A DNA stretch of 64,000 nucleotides. Origin: Betaproteobacteria bacterium (lineage in GTDB: Bacteria; Pseudomonadota; Gammaproteobacteria; Burkholderiales; Casimicrobiaceae). The stretch spans positions 132,553 through 196,552 of the forward strand of contig JADKEV010000007.1 in the NCBI GenBank assembly GCA_016717855.1. Direction: 5' to 3'. The position numbers were made by a program, and so were the translations under genes. This document shows positions 1-8,589 of this stretch, piece after piece. The notes beneath the pieces are model-generated. The model was not told where the DNA came from. It searched no databases and saw only the letters and a program-made list of their open reading frames with translations. Positions within the stretch are counted from its first letter, which is position 1. Each line of letters starts with the position of its first letter.

Positions 1-2
1 AA

Positions 3-218
3 GTCGGACTCAACCCCTGGGACATGGCGGCGGGCAGCCTGCTGGTCGTCGAAGCGGGCGGCCTGGTCACCGATATCCACGGCGAGGACGGGTTTCTCTA
101 CGGCGGCAGCATCATCGCGGCGGCGCCGAAGATTCTTCCCCAAATGATGCAGACCCTGAGTCCGCACATGAAAAAAGCGCTGACTAGCGCCAAGCCAGGA
201 GTAAGCCGCGAAGCCTGA
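3..218 (+). CDS. suhB: Inositol-1-monophosphatase SuhB, 3' end (partial)
   Basis: This is the C-terminal ~71 residues of an inositol monophosphatase family protein; the 5' part lies outside the window. The frame opens with NPWDMAAGSLLVVEAGG, the family's second metal/substrate motif (W-D-x-A-A-G), followed by a G-x-V-T-D strand and the usual GGSIIAA segment near the C terminus. In proteobacteria SuhB hydrolyses inositol phosphates and also acts with Nus factors in rRNA transcription antitermination. The gene ends in TGA and is followed by an 87-base gap before the thiolase. The truncation is only the window edge. Confidence 0.85.
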   Translation, partial: VGLNPWDMAAGSLLVVEAGGLVTDIHGEDGFLYGGSIIAAAPKILPQMMQTLSPHMKKALTSAKPGVSREA

Positions 219-305
219 GGATAGCCAGCGCCGGGCCTCGCGCCTCGGCGGTCATTCTTCACCATTCGCCTGTTCGATCGATAAATTGCTGAGGAGCAAA
301 CAAAC

Positions 306-1490
306 ATGAGCCGTGACGTCGTTGTCGTTAGTGGAGTTCGCACCGCCATCGGAACCTTCAATGGCGGCCTGAAGGATATCGCTCCGTCCGACCTGGCCGC
401 CCGGGTGGTCAAGGAAGCGCTCGCCCGCTCGAAGGTCGACCCCAACACCGTCGGTCACCTGTACCTGGGCAACGTGATCCACACCGAGCCCAAGGACATG
501 TACATTTCGCGCCTGGCCTGCGTCAACGGCGGCCTGCCGCACTCGACGGCGGCGCTGACGGTCAACCGCCTGTGCGGATCCGGGATGCAGGCCATCGTCT
601 CGGCGGCGCAATCGATCCTGCTCGGGGACACCGACGCGGCGGTCGGCGGCGGCGCCGAATCGATGACCCGCGGCGGCTACCTGACGCCATCGGCGCGCTG
701 GGGCGCGCGTATGGGCGACACCAAAATGATGGACATGATGGTGGGCGCTCTCACCGATCCGTTCGACACCGTGCACATGGGGATCACCGCCGAGGCCATC
801 GCGAACAAGTGGGGCATCACCCGCGAGCAGCAGGACGCGTTCGCGCTCGAGTCCCAGAAACGCGCCACCGCGGCGATCGCCGCCGGCCACTTCAAGTCGC
901 AGATCCTTCCCGTCGAACTCAAGACCCGCAAGGGCCCGGTGCAGTTCGACACCGACGAGCACGTGAAGTCCGACACGACGATGGAAACCCTGGCCAAGCT
1001 GCGCCCGGCATTCGTCAAGGAAGGCGGCTCGGTCACCGCGGGCAACGCCTCGGGCATCAACGACGGCGCGGCGGCGGTGGTGCTGATGGAAGCGGCGGCG
1101 GCGGCCAAGCAGGGGATCAAGCCGCTGGCGAGAATGGTCTCCTACGGCCAGGCGGGCGTCGATCCGAAGTTCATGGGCATCGGCCCGGTTCCCGCCGTGC
1201 AGATGGCGCTCAACCGGGCCGGCCTGAAGATCGGCGACATCGACGTCGTCGAGTCCAACGAAGCGTTTGCCGCGCAGGCCTGCGCGGTGGCCAAGGACCT
1301 CAACTTCGATCCGGCCAAGGTGAACCCGAACGGTGGCGCGATTGCGCTGGGCCATCCGATCGGCGCCACCGGCGCGATCCTGACCGTCAAGGCGATCTAC
1401 GAATTGCACCGCACCGGCAAGCGCTATGCGGTGGTCACGATGTGCATCGGCGGCGGCCAGGGCATCGCCGCGATCTTCGAGCGGCTGTAA
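306..1490 (+). CDS. Acetyl-CoA C-acyltransferase (thiolase)
   Basis: A 394-residue thiolase, the normal family length, catalysing reversible acyl-CoA + acetyl-CoA condensation or cleavage. All catalytic residues are visible: nucleophile Cys90 in NRLCGSGMQA, His350 in GHPIGATG and the second Cys380 in MCIGGGQG. An AG-rich ribosome site (GAGGAG) lies about nine bases before the ATG. The sequence looks like the biosynthetic/PhaA-BktB type, but beta-oxidation thiolases share these motifs, so no symbol is given. No PHB synthase or reductase gene is next to it, so the pathway is not set by context. Confidence 0.93.
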   Translation: MSRDVVVVSGVRTAIGTFNGGLKDIAPSDLAARVVKEALARSKVDPNTVGHLYLGNVIHTEPKDMYISRLACVNGGLPHSTAALTVNRLCGSGMQAIVSAAQSILLGDTDAAVGGGAESMTRGGYLTPSARWGARMGDTKMMDMMVGALTDPFDTVHMGITAEAIANKWGITREQQDAFALESQKRATAAIAAGHFKSQILPVELKTRKGPVQFDTDEHVKSDTTMETLAKLRPAFVKEGGSVTAGNASGINDGAAAVVLMEAAAAAKQGIKPLARMVSYGQAGVDPKFMGIGPVPAVQMALNRAGLKIGDIDVVESNEAFAAQACAVAKDLNFDPAKVNPNGGAIALGHPIGATGAILTVKAIYELHRTGKRYAVVTMCIGGGQGIAAIFERL

Positions 1491-1648
1491 GCAGTCTCCG
1501 GCGCCCGCCGGCGGACGTGCGGCGACATGGATGCGCGGCCTGCGGGCCGCGCTTTCAATTGGTCCGCGCCGGCGATACACTGGCTGCAACCATCCACGAC
1601 GCGCCCCCCAGCGATCCCGCCGCGCCGGCCAACCTGACAGGACACCCC

Positions 1649-3055
1649 ATGACCCGAACTGACGCGGTTGCCCGCGCCCTCGCCCACTTCGACACCGGGG
1701 CCTTCCTGCGCGACCTCGACCGGCGCGTCGCGTTTCACACCGAAAGCCAGGAACCGGCGCAAGCGCCGGCGCTGGCCGCGTACCTGGATGACGAAATGAT
1801 CCCTTCGCTGCTCCGGCTGGGATTCACGACGCGCGTCGTCCCCAATCCGGTCGCCGGCTTCGGCCCGTTCCTGATCGCGCACCGGCACGAGAGCGCCGAA
1901 CTGCCGACGGTGTTCACCTACGGCCACGGCGACGTCATCCGCGGCTACGACAAGCAGTGGCGCCAGGGGCTCGAGCCGTGGCGGATCACGGTCGAGGGCG
2001 AGCGCTGGTACGGGCGCGGCACCGCCGACAACAAGGGGCAGCACAGCATCAACATCGCGGCGCTGGACCAGGTGCTGCAGGCGCGCGGCGGCAAGCTCGG
2101 CTTCAACGTCAAGCTGCTGATCGAGATGGGCGAGGAGACCGGTTCGCCCGGCTTGCGCGAACTCGCGGCGACGCTGCGCGACGAACTCGCGGCCGACGTG
2201 CTGCTGGCCTCCGATGGCCCGCGGCTGACCGCGGCACAGCCCACCGTGTTCCTGGGTTCGCGCGGCATCGTCGATTTCGACCTGCACGTGAACCTGCGCG
2301 AAGGCGGCCATCACTCCGGCAACTGGGGCGGGCTGCTGCGCAATCCCGCGACGGTGCTGGCCGGCGCGATCGCCAGCCTGGTCGATGCCAACGGCCGCAT
2401 CCTGGTCGAGGGGCTGCGTCCGCCGCCGATACCGGACGCCGTGCGCCGCGCCATCGCGCACCTCGAGGTCGGCGGCGGGCCCGGCGACCCCGCGGTCGAT
2501 GCTGACTGGGGCGAACCCGGCCTGACACCCGCCGAGCGCGTGTTCGGCTGGAACGCGCTGGAAGTGCTCGCGTTCAAGTCCGGCAACCCGGACAACCCCG
2601 TCAATGCGATTCCGCCGACCGCGCGCGCGCACTGCCAGTTGCGTTTTGTCGTTGGCACGGACTGGCAGAATGCCGAGCAGCACCTGCGCCGGCATCTGGA
2701 CGCCGCGGGCTTCGCGCTGGTCGCGCTCGACGTGCCGCGCGGGATGCCCGCGACGCGGCTGGCGCCCGATCACCCGTGGGTCGAGTGGACGCTGCGCTCG
2801 ATCGCGCGCACCACCGGCAAGGACGCGGTCGTGCTGCCGAACCTGGGCGGCACGCTGCCCAACGACGTGTTTGCCGACATCCTGGGCCTGCCGACGGTCT
2901 GGATTCCGCACTCCTATCCCGGCTGCAGCCAGCATGCGCCCAACGAGCATCTGCTGGCGCCGGTCGTGCGCGAAGCGCTGGAAATCATGACCGGGCTGTT
3001 CTGGGACCTGGGCGAAACCGGCAGCGGCGTCCCGGCGCGGCGCGCCGGCCACTGA
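1649..3055 (+). CDS. M20 family metallohydrolase/peptidase
   Basis: A 468-residue zinc-dependent amidohydrolase of the M20/ArgE/DapE type. Metal-site motifs are present: YGHGDV (His93, Asp95), GRGTADNKG (bridging Asp127) and MGEETGS (catalytic base Glu162 and metal ligand Glu163). The dimerisation/lid domain follows from about residue 210 and a late histidine (PHSYPGCSQHAPNE) completes the site. The start is the ATG preceded by AGGA at about 7 bases; the frame is open further upstream but overlaps the thiolase. The substrate cannot be read from sequence; M20 members of this size often act on dipeptides, acyl-amino acids or carbamoyl-amino acids. Confidence 0.88.
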   Translation: MTRTDAVARALAHFDTGAFLRDLDRRVAFHTESQEPAQAPALAAYLDDEMIPSLLRLGFTTRVVPNPVAGFGPFLIAHRHESAELPTVFTYGHGDVIRGYDKQWRQGLEPWRITVEGERWYGRGTADNKGQHSINIAALDQVLQARGGKLGFNVKLLIEMGEETGSPGLRELAATLRDELAADVLLASDGPRLTAAQPTVFLGSRGIVDFDLHVNLREGGHHSGNWGGLLRNPATVLAGAIASLVDANGRILVEGLRPPPIPDAVRRAIAHLEVGGGPGDPAVDADWGEPGLTPAERVFGWNALEVLAFKSGNPDNPVNAIPPTARAHCQLRFVVGTDWQNAEQHLRRHLDAAGFALVALDVPRGMPATRLAPDHPWVEWTLRSIARTTGKDAVVLPNLGGTLPNDVFADILGLPTVWIPHSYPGCSQHAPNEHLLAPVVREALEIMTGLFWDLGETGSGVPARRAGH

Positions 3056-3108
3056 CGCGGCGCGCCCGCGGGTTAAACTACGGCTGCCCAACAACCCGAG
3101 CACCCGTC

Positions 3109-4614
3109 ATGGCCGAGCCCCAGCTGATCGCAAAGAACGCCGAAACCGAACTCTTCCTCCTCCCGGCGCTCGCCAATCGGCACGGCCTGATCACCGGCGC
3201 CACCGGCACCGGCAAGACGGTCACGCTGCAGGTGCTGGCCGAGCACTTCAGCAACATCGGCGTGCCGGTCTTCATGGCCGACGTCAAGGGCGACCTGGCG
3301 GGAATGAGCCAGCCGGGCGCGGCGTCGCCCAAGCTCGTCGAGCGCATGAAACTGATCGGCGCCGAGGCGCCGGCCTTCACCGGCTATCCGACCGTGTTCT
3401 GGGATGTGTACGGCGCAATGGGCCACCCGGTCCGCGCGACGGTTTCCGACATCGGGCCGCTCTTGTTCTCGCGGGTGCTCAACCTGAACGAAACGCAGAC
3501 CGGCGTGCTGGCGCTGGTGTTCAAGGTCGCCGACGACAACGGCCTGCTGCTGCTCGATCTCAAGGACCTGCGCGCGCTGCTCCAGTACGTAGGCGACAAC
3601 GCCGCCACGTTCCAGACCAACTACGGCAACGTCTCGGCGGCCAGTGTCGGCGCGATCCAGCGCGGGCTGCTGGGGCTGGAACAGCAGGGCGCCGAGAAAT
3701 TCATCGGCGAGCCGATGCTCAACATCGACGACCTGCTGCAGACCGGCGCGGGGGGCAAGGGCGTGATCAACATCCTGGCCGCGGACAAGCTGATGAACTC
3801 GCCGGCGCTGTACTCGACGCTGCTGCTGTGGCTGCTCGCTGAACTCTACGAAGGCCTGCCGGAAGTGGGCGACCGCGACAAACCCAAGCTGGTGTTCTTT
3901 TTCGACGAGGCGCACCTGCTGTTCAACGACGCGCCCAAGCAGTTGCTGGACAAGATCGAGCAGGTGGTGCGGCTGATCCGGTCCAAGGGCGTTGGTGTCT
4001 ACTTCGTCACGCAGAACCCGCTCGACGTTCCCGACACGGTGCTGGGGCAGCTCGGCAACCGGGTCCAGCACGCGCTGCGCGCGTTCACCCCGCGCGACCA
4101 GAAGGCGGTGCAGGCCGCGGCCGAGACCATGCGGCCGAACCCCAAGCTCGACACCGCGCAAGTCATCACCGAACTGGGCGTGGGCGAAGCGCTGATCTCG
4201 TTCCTCGACGCCAAGGGCCGGCCGGTGGTGGTCGAACGCGCGTACGTGATGCCGCCGGCGAGCCGCATCGGACCCATCTCGCCGGAAGAGCGGACCGCCA
4301 TCATCGCGGCATCGCCGGTGGCCGGCGTCTACGAAAAGGTCGTCGATCGCGAGTCGGCCTACGAGAAACTGAAGGGCCGCGTCGCGAGTGCACCCGCGGC
4401 GGAGGCCGGCCCTGCCGGTGCGGCGCCCGGGTCGGGCGGCGGCATCTTCGGGACCATCAAGGATTCGCTCGGCGGCCTGATGACCGGCAGCGGCCGCAAG
4501 GACAGCCTGATCGAATCGATGGCCAAGAGCGCCGCGCGGACCGTCGGCTCGTCGGTCGGGCGCGAGATCGTCCGCGGCGTGCTGGGGTCGTTGTTCGGGG
4601 GACGCAAGCGGTAG
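3109..4614 (+). CDS. HerA-like helicase/ATPase, DUF853 (YjgR) family
   Basis: A 501-residue P-loop ATPase of the HerA/FtsK superfamily, YjgR-like. It has Walker A GATGTGKT (residues 30-37), an early ADVKGDLAG strand, Walker B VFFFDEAHLLF (Asp266-Glu267), and downstream VGVYFVTQNPLDVPD and ALRAFTPRDQK (sensor/arginine-finger-like region). The C terminus holds an Ala/Gly/Pro-rich linker and a basic tail ending GGRKR. The cellular role of this family is not well established; HerA relatives translocate DNA. Length fits the family. It converges on the lactonase gene with only 15 bases between stops. Confidence 0.88.
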   Translation: MAEPQLIAKNAETELFLLPALANRHGLITGATGTGKTVTLQVLAEHFSNIGVPVFMADVKGDLAGMSQPGAASPKLVERMKLIGAEAPAFTGYPTVFWDVYGAMGHPVRATVSDIGPLLFSRVLNLNETQTGVLALVFKVADDNGLLLLDLKDLRALLQYVGDNAATFQTNYGNVSAASVGAIQRGLLGLEQQGAEKFIGEPMLNIDDLLQTGAGGKGVINILAADKLMNSPALYSTLLLWLLAELYEGLPEVGDRDKPKLVFFFDEAHLLFNDAPKQLLDKIEQVVRLIRSKGVGVYFVTQNPLDVPDTVLGQLGNRVQHALRAFTPRDQKAVQAAAETMRPNPKLDTAQVITELGVGEALISFLDAKGRPVVVERAYVMPPASRIGPISPEERTAIIAASPVAGVYEKVVDRESAYEKLKGRVASAPAAEAGPAGAAPGSGGGIFGTIKDSLGGLMTGSGRKDSLIESMAKSAARTVGSSVGREIVRGVLGSLFGGRKR

Positions 4615-4629
4615 CCTCCGCCGGGCACG

Positions 4630-5682
4630 TCAATCGAGGCCGACGATCTCCACCCAGCTGGCGCCCCGCCCGCCGGGATATCTGGCCAGGAAGCGCGGTT
4701 CGCCGGTCGCCGGGTCCAGTGCATGGACCGAAATCGTCTCGGACTTTTCCCCTGAAACGACCATGAAGCGGCCGGTCGGGTCGATCGCGAAGCCACGCGG
4801 CTGGCGCTCGGTGGCCGTGGTTGACGCGTACGCCAGCCGGCCGCTCGTGCCATCGACGCTGAGCACGCCGATCGTGCTGGTGGTTCGCTCCGATATGTAG
4901 ATGAACCGGCCATTCGGCGCCAGGTGTATGTCCGCCGCCCAGATGTCGCGCTCAGTACGCGGTATCGGTCCGCCGGGCTTTCCGGGGACCAGCAAAGTGT
5001 CGGGCGGCAGGCCGGAGGCGACGCCCACTTCGGTCAGCAAGCCGGTCTCGCCATCGAGCGCGAAGGTCGTCACCGTGGCCAGCAACTCGCCCAGCACATA
5101 GACGAAGCGGTTGTCGCGCGATGTCACGAAGTGCCGCGCTCCCGTCCCCGGCGTCACCGGCGCGATAGCGGGCGTGTTCGAGGCCAGCCGCCCGGTCTCG
5201 GCGTCGAACGTGAACTGGAAGACCTGGTCGGTGCCCAGCGCCGGCACGAACACGAACCGGTTGCTTTCGTCGACGCGGATCGAATGCGCGTTGCGTCCCA
5301 CCGGAATCACCTGCAGCGGCGCGGCCGCGACCCGGCCATCGCCTCCGATCGCGCTGACGCTGACCAGATGCGCGCTGTACGACGCCCCCAGCAGGAAGCG
5401 TCCGGTCCGGTCGAGCGCGATGTAGGGAAAGCTCTCGGCCAGCGGCGACGCCGCCAGGAACGTCAGCGTGCCGGTCGCGCGATCGATCGTGTACGCGCGC
5501 ACCGAATACGGCTGCGTACGGCAGGCCGCGTAGAGAATGCGGCGGTCCGGGCTGACCGCGAGCGGCCCCACGGCGCCGGCCGCCATTATTCTGGCCAGCG
5601 GCTCCAGCGTGCCGTCGGTCCGCATCAGGTAACTGCCGATGTCCCCGTCCTGTCCGTTCGAAACGTAGACCAGCGTCGGCAT
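4630..5682 (-). CDS. Lactonase-family beta-propeller protein (6-phosphogluconolactonase-like)
   Basis: A 350-residue protein made of repeated beta-propeller blades: LVYVSNGQDGDIG at the N terminus, then recurring units with TGxL, DxxNRFVFVP and GxFIYISER patterns. This fits the cytoplasmic seven-bladed 6-phosphogluconolactonase (Pgl/YbhE) fold, which hydrolyses 6-phosphogluconolactone. Many members of the fold are uncharacterised, so the reaction is inferred. GGAG lies about 8 bases before the ATG. It sits 18 bases downstream of the GST gene and is probably co-transcribed with it. No signal peptide is seen. Confidence 0.78.
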   Translation of the reverse strand: MPTLVYVSNGQDGDIGSYLMRTDGTLEPLARIMAAGAVGPLAVSPDRRILYAACRTQPYSVRAYTIDRATGTLTFLAASPLAESFPYIALDRTGRFLLGASYSAHLVSVSAIGGDGRVAAAPLQVIPVGRNAHSIRVDESNRFVFVPALGTDQVFQFTFDAETGRLASNTPAIAPVTPGTGARHFVTSRDNRFVYVLGELLATVTTFALDGETGLLTEVGVASGLPPDTLLVPGKPGGPIPRTERDIWAADIHLAPNGRFIYISERTTSTIGVLSVDGTSGRLAYASTTATERQPRGFAIDPTGRFMVVSGEKSETISVHALDPATGEPRFLARYPGGRGASWVEIVGLD

Positions 5683-5700
5683 CTCAGGCTCCGTGCCCTG

Positions 5701-6327
5701 TCACGCCGGCGCCTGCTGCGCGGCCAGCACGCGCTTGACGGCGGGACGTGCGGCCATCAGCGCGCGATGTTCCTTGACCTTCGGAAACCGCGCGATGTCC
5801 ACGCCGTCCCCGTCCAGCCAGTTCGCCAGCGTGAACAGATAGGGATCGCAGATCGTGTAGGCGGCGCCCATCACCCAGGGTCCGGCCAGCATGTCGCGCT
5901 CGATCAGGCCGAAACACTCGGCCATGTTCGCCGGCACCTTGTCGCGCATCGACTGGATCGCCTCCGGATCGTCGGACCAGCGGATGCCCCGGCCCTTGTG
6001 CGCGTGGGCCACGTGCACGGTGGAGGAGAGATAGCTGTTGAACGCCTGCACGCGGGCGAACAGGAACGGATCGGCGAGCGGCGCCAGTTGCGCCTGCGGA
6101 AAGCTCTGCGCGATGAAGGCGAGTATGGCCGGCGTTTCGGTGAGGACGCCGCGCTCCGTGACCAGCGCGGGGACGCGCCCCTTGGGATTGATCGCCAGGT
6201 ACTCCGGCTTGCGCTGGTCGTTGTTGGCGAGGTTGATCCGCACCGCCTCATACGCGACGCCCGACTCTTCCAGCGCTAGGTGCGAGGCCAGGGCGCACGA
6301 CCCCGTGGAATAGAACAGCTTGAGCAT
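5701..6327 (-). CDS. Glutathione S-transferase family protein
   Basis: A 208-residue GST with an N-terminal thioredoxin-like domain (KLFYSTGSCALASHLALEE, where the cysteine sits at the usual beta-class active-site position; GRVPALV cis-Pro loop; ETPAILAFI, the Glu/Thr pair that binds gamma-glutamate) and an all-helical C-terminal half. Such enzymes conjugate or reduce substrates using glutathione in the cytoplasm. Two start codons lie in tandem (GTG at 6330, ATG at 6327); ATG was preferred. The gene shares its strand with the lactonase and the aldolase, so the three may form one short transcription unit. Confidence 0.88.
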   Translation of the reverse strand: MLKLFYSTGSCALASHLALEESGVAYEAVRINLANNDQRKPEYLAINPKGRVPALVTERGVLTETPAILAFIAQSFPQAQLAPLADPFLFARVQAFNSYLSSTVHVAHAHKGRGIRWSDDPEAIQSMRDKVPANMAECFGLIERDMLAGPWVMGAAYTICDPYLFTLANWLDGDGVDIARFPKVKEHRALMAARPAVKRVLAAQQAPA

Positions 6328-6363
6328 CACATTTTCCCGTTTCCCGGCGCGTTCGCCGTCATG

Positions 6364-7131
6364 TCAATCCGCATAGCCCGGCAGTTCGCGGTCGAGGACC
6401 CGCATCATCGCCTCGAAGTACAGCCGGTCGCGATCGGCGCGCGTGTGCCGGTCGTGCGGCGCGGGCGCCTGCACCCGGGCGACGATCTCTTCGCTGAGCA
6501 CTTCGAGCGGCCGCCCGGTGCTCATCGCCAGCACCTGCGTGCGGCAAACCCGCTCGAGCTTGTAGAGCCGCCGGTACGCCTGGGCGATCGAGTCGCCGGT
6601 GACCAGGATCCCATGGTTCTTCATGAAGATCGTGTGCTTGCTGCCCAGCACCCCGGCCAGCCGCTCGCCTTCCTCCAACGAGTCCGCGAGTCCGGTGTAC
6701 GTGTCGTCATAGGCGATGTGGCCGTGAAAGAACGCCGAGGTCTGGCTGGCGGGCAGCACGCGATTGTCCTGCAGCATGTTCAGCGCGACCGCCCACGTCT
6801 GGTGGGTGTGCAGCACGACGCGCGCGCCGGCGATCCGGTGAATCGGCGCATGGATGCACAACGCCGAAAGCTCCACGTCGCCGTGGCCATCGAGCGTCTT
6901 CCCCGACTCGTCGAACACGATCATGTCGCTGGCGCGCGCCTCGGACCAATGCAGGCCGAAGGGCAGGATCAGGTACTGGTCGTCGCGCCCGGGGACGGTG
7001 ACCGTGAAGTGGTTGTCGATGCCCTCCTCCAGTTCGTGCAGCACCGCCAGCCGGTGCGCGGCCGCGAGCTGGATCTTTGCTTGCGCGACGGCGTCGACCG
7101 CGCGCGATGTGGCAAGCGAGTGAATGGACAT
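6364..7131 (-). CDS. Class II aldolase/adducin family protein
   Basis: A 255-residue class II (zinc) aldolase/adducin-head protein. It shows the metal-binding LHTHQTWAVAL segment (two of the ligand histidines) and a later KNHGILVTG histidine, plus the DNHFTV N-terminal block typical of family members annotated as aldolases. The frame is open to 7173, but the ATG at 7131 has GGAG about 8 bases upstream, so the shorter form is preferred. Substrate is unknown; family members act on fuculose-phosphate, ribulose-phosphate and related sugars. It is divergent from the isocitrate dehydrogenase across a very GC-rich spacer. Confidence 0.85.
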   Translation of the reverse strand: MSIHSLATSRAVDAVAQAKIQLAAAHRLAVLHELEEGIDNHFTVTVPGRDDQYLILPFGLHWSEARASDMIVFDESGKTLDGHGDVELSALCIHAPIHRIAGARVVLHTHQTWAVALNMLQDNRVLPASQTSAFFHGHIAYDDTYTGLADSLEEGERLAGVLGSKHTIFMKNHGILVTGDSIAQAYRRLYKLERVCRTQVLAMSTGRPLEVLSEEIVARVQAPAPHDRHTRADRDRLYFEAMMRVLDRELPGYAD

Positions 7132-7182
7132 GGGTATGCTCCGGGGATGAAAGACCGCCGGGGAGTATAGCAAGCCGGCGGT

Positions 7183-7272
7183 CGGGGGGGCGGACGGGCG
7201 CCAGGCGGCGGGGGCCCCCCGGGGCGGGGGCCGGCCCCGCGGCGGGCCCGGGGGCCCCGGGGCCGCCGCTTT
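7183..7272. other. Extreme G/C-only tract in divergent spacer
   Basis: Within the spacer between the aldolase and the isocitrate dehydrogenase lies about 85 bases made almost only of G and C runs, including seven Gs, six Cs next to four Gs, and palindromic GGCCCCGGGGCC-type blocks. It could fold into strong hairpins. It encodes nothing recognisable. It may be a real structured spacer, but homopolymer runs like these are also where assembly errors collect. Confidence 0.5.
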
Positions 7273-7368
7273 CCGCGTAATCTACGAGTCCGGCGCGACG
7301 CCGGGGGGTGCTGCCACCGGGCGCGCTTTTCGTGTTTTGCGGGCCGGCCCCGCACCAGAGGACTCTCC

Positions 7369-8409
7369 ATGACGGCACTTCAACAAGCTCCCAGGATCCC
7401 CGCCACGCTCATTCCCGGCGACGGCATCGGCCCCGAGATCACCGACGCGGTCGTCGGCATCCTCGACGCGGCCGGCGCGCCGTTCGACTGGGATGTCCAG
7501 CAGGGTGGGCTGCCCGCGATCAAGGAGCACGGCGATCCCTTGCCGCAGCCGCTGCTCGCCAGCATCCGCCGCACGCGGCTGGCGCTAAAAGGCCCGCTGA
7601 CGACACCGGTCGGCGGCGGCTTCCGCTCGGTCAATGTCCGGCTCCGCGAGGAGTTCGAGCTGTACGCGAACGTTCGCCCCGGCCGCACTCTGCTCGCGGG
7701 CGGGCGTTACGAAGACATCGACGTGGTGCTGATCCGCGAGAATCTCGAAGGTCTGTACGTCGCATTCGAGCACTACGTCGCCATCGGCGACGACCCGCAT
7801 GCGGTCGCGCTGGGTTCGGGCATCAACACCCGCGCGGGCTGCCGGCGAATCGCGAAATACGCGTTCGAGTACGCGCTCAGGAACGGCCGCAAGAAAGTCA
7901 CGATCGTGCACAAGGCGAACGTGATGAAGATCCTGACCGGCCTCTTCCTCGAGACCGCGCGCGAGGTGGCGAAAGAGTATGAAGGCCGCGTCGAGGTCAA
8001 CGACCGTATCGTCGACGCGTGCGCGATGCAGCTCGTGCTCAACCCGTGGCAGTTCGACGTGATCGTGGCGACCAACCTGTTCGGCGACATCCTGTCCGAC
8101 GAGATCGCCGGCCTGGTGGGCGGCCTGGGCATGGCGCCCGGGGCGAACATCGGCGTCGACACCGCGATCTTCGAAGCGGTCCACGGCTCGGCGCCGGACA
8201 TCGCCGGCAAGGGCATCGCCAATCCGACGGCGCTGCTGCTGGCCGCGTGCATGATGCTCGATCATGTCGAGCGGCGCGAGACGGCCGCGCGGATACGCGG
8301 GGCGATCGACCTCACGCTCCGCGTCGACCACATCCGCACCGGCGACCTGGGTGGCAAGGCAACCACCAGGGAATACGCCGCAGCCGTCGCGCGCAACCTG
8401 GCGGCGTAG
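7369..8409 (+). CDS. NAD-type isocitrate/isopropylmalate dehydrogenase family protein
   Basis: A 346-residue beta-decarboxylating dehydrogenase of the short (NAD-IDH/IPMDH) class, about 70 residues shorter than the NADP enzyme Icd. Visible motifs are IPGDGIGPEI at the N terminus, YANVRPGRTL, VLIRENLEGLY, the catalytic Lys in VTIVHKANVMK, and the metal/NAD block NLFGDILSDEIAGLVGG followed by AVHGSAPDIAGKGIANPTA. The substrate loop (GGGFRSVNVRLREEF) contains the serine expected for isocitrate binding, so isocitrate dehydrogenase is more likely than isopropylmalate dehydrogenase, but homoisocitrate or tartrate enzymes cannot be excluded. Its TAG stop lies inside a dispersed palindromic repeat. 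Confidence 0.87.
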   Translation: MTALQQAPRIPATLIPGDGIGPEITDAVVGILDAAGAPFDWDVQQGGLPAIKEHGDPLPQPLLASIRRTRLALKGPLTTPVGGGFRSVNVRLREEFELYANVRPGRTLLAGGRYEDIDVVLIRENLEGLYVAFEHYVAIGDDPHAVALGSGINTRAGCRRIAKYAFEYALRNGRKKVTIVHKANVMKILTGLFLETAREVAKEYEGRVEVNDRIVDACAMQLVLNPWQFDVIVATNLFGDILSDEIAGLVGGLGMAPGANIGVDTAIFEAVHGSAPDIAGKGIANPTALLLAACMMLDHVERRETAARIRGAIDLTLRVDHIRTGDLGGKATTREYAAAVARNLAA

Positions 8410-8440
8410 GATGGGTCGAGCGCAGCGACACCCATCATCG
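8406..8440 (+). repeat. Dispersed palindromic repeat, copy A
   Basis: The unit reads GTAGGATGGGTCGAGCGCAG followed by CGACACCCATC; its ends pair (GATGGGT with ACCCATC) around a short loop. The same unit recurs at 8501, 36870, 36982, 39733 and 39843. This copy begins within the final codons of the upstream dehydrogenase and provides its TAG stop. Confidence 0.85.
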
Positions 8441-8455
8441 CCTTCGGAGAACCAC

Positions 8456-8492
8456 CCCTCACCCCACCCTCTCCCCGCAAGCGGGGCGAGGG
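8456..8492 (+). repeat. GC hairpin repeat (CTCACCCC...CCCCGCAAGCGGGG type)
   Basis: A CCCTCACCCCACCCTCTCCC block is followed by GCAAGCGGGGCGAGGG, forming a CTCCCCGC/GCGGGGCGAG stem with a short AA loop. Elements of this sequence type are common between genes in many proteobacterial genomes. Here it lies between two copies of the other repeat and could act as a terminator-like hairpin after the dehydrogenase, although no T-run follows. Confidence 0.6.
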
Positions 8493-8500
8493 AGCACGAC

Positions 8501-8532
8501 GTAGGATGGGTCGAGCGCAGCGATACCCATCA
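8501..8532 (+). repeat. Dispersed palindromic repeat, copy B
   Basis: This is the second copy of the GTAGGATGGGTCGAGCGCAG unit, followed by CGATACCCATC, in the same direction as copy A and 95 bases further on. It lies immediately upstream of the HlyD-type gene, so any promoter or ribosome site for that gene must be embedded in or follow it. Confidence 0.85.
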
Positions 8533-8589
8533 CTGCGAACGGATCGAAATGCAGTTGCCGAGACAGGCGGCCCCGGCGAAAATGACAAC

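Noticed and set aside
252..1589. Long antisense open frames opposite the thiolase, glycogen and mutS genes (for example 252-1589 minus, 22978-25143 plus, 27428-29689 plus)
   Set aside because: They are Arg/Gly/His-rich, match no family, lack ribosome sites and lie opposite well-conserved genes; this is the usual effect of very high GC on stop codon frequency.
8456..8532. Start of a CRISPR array
   Set aside because: The repeats differ in spacing and orientation across the window and there is no regular repeat-spacer pattern or cas gene.
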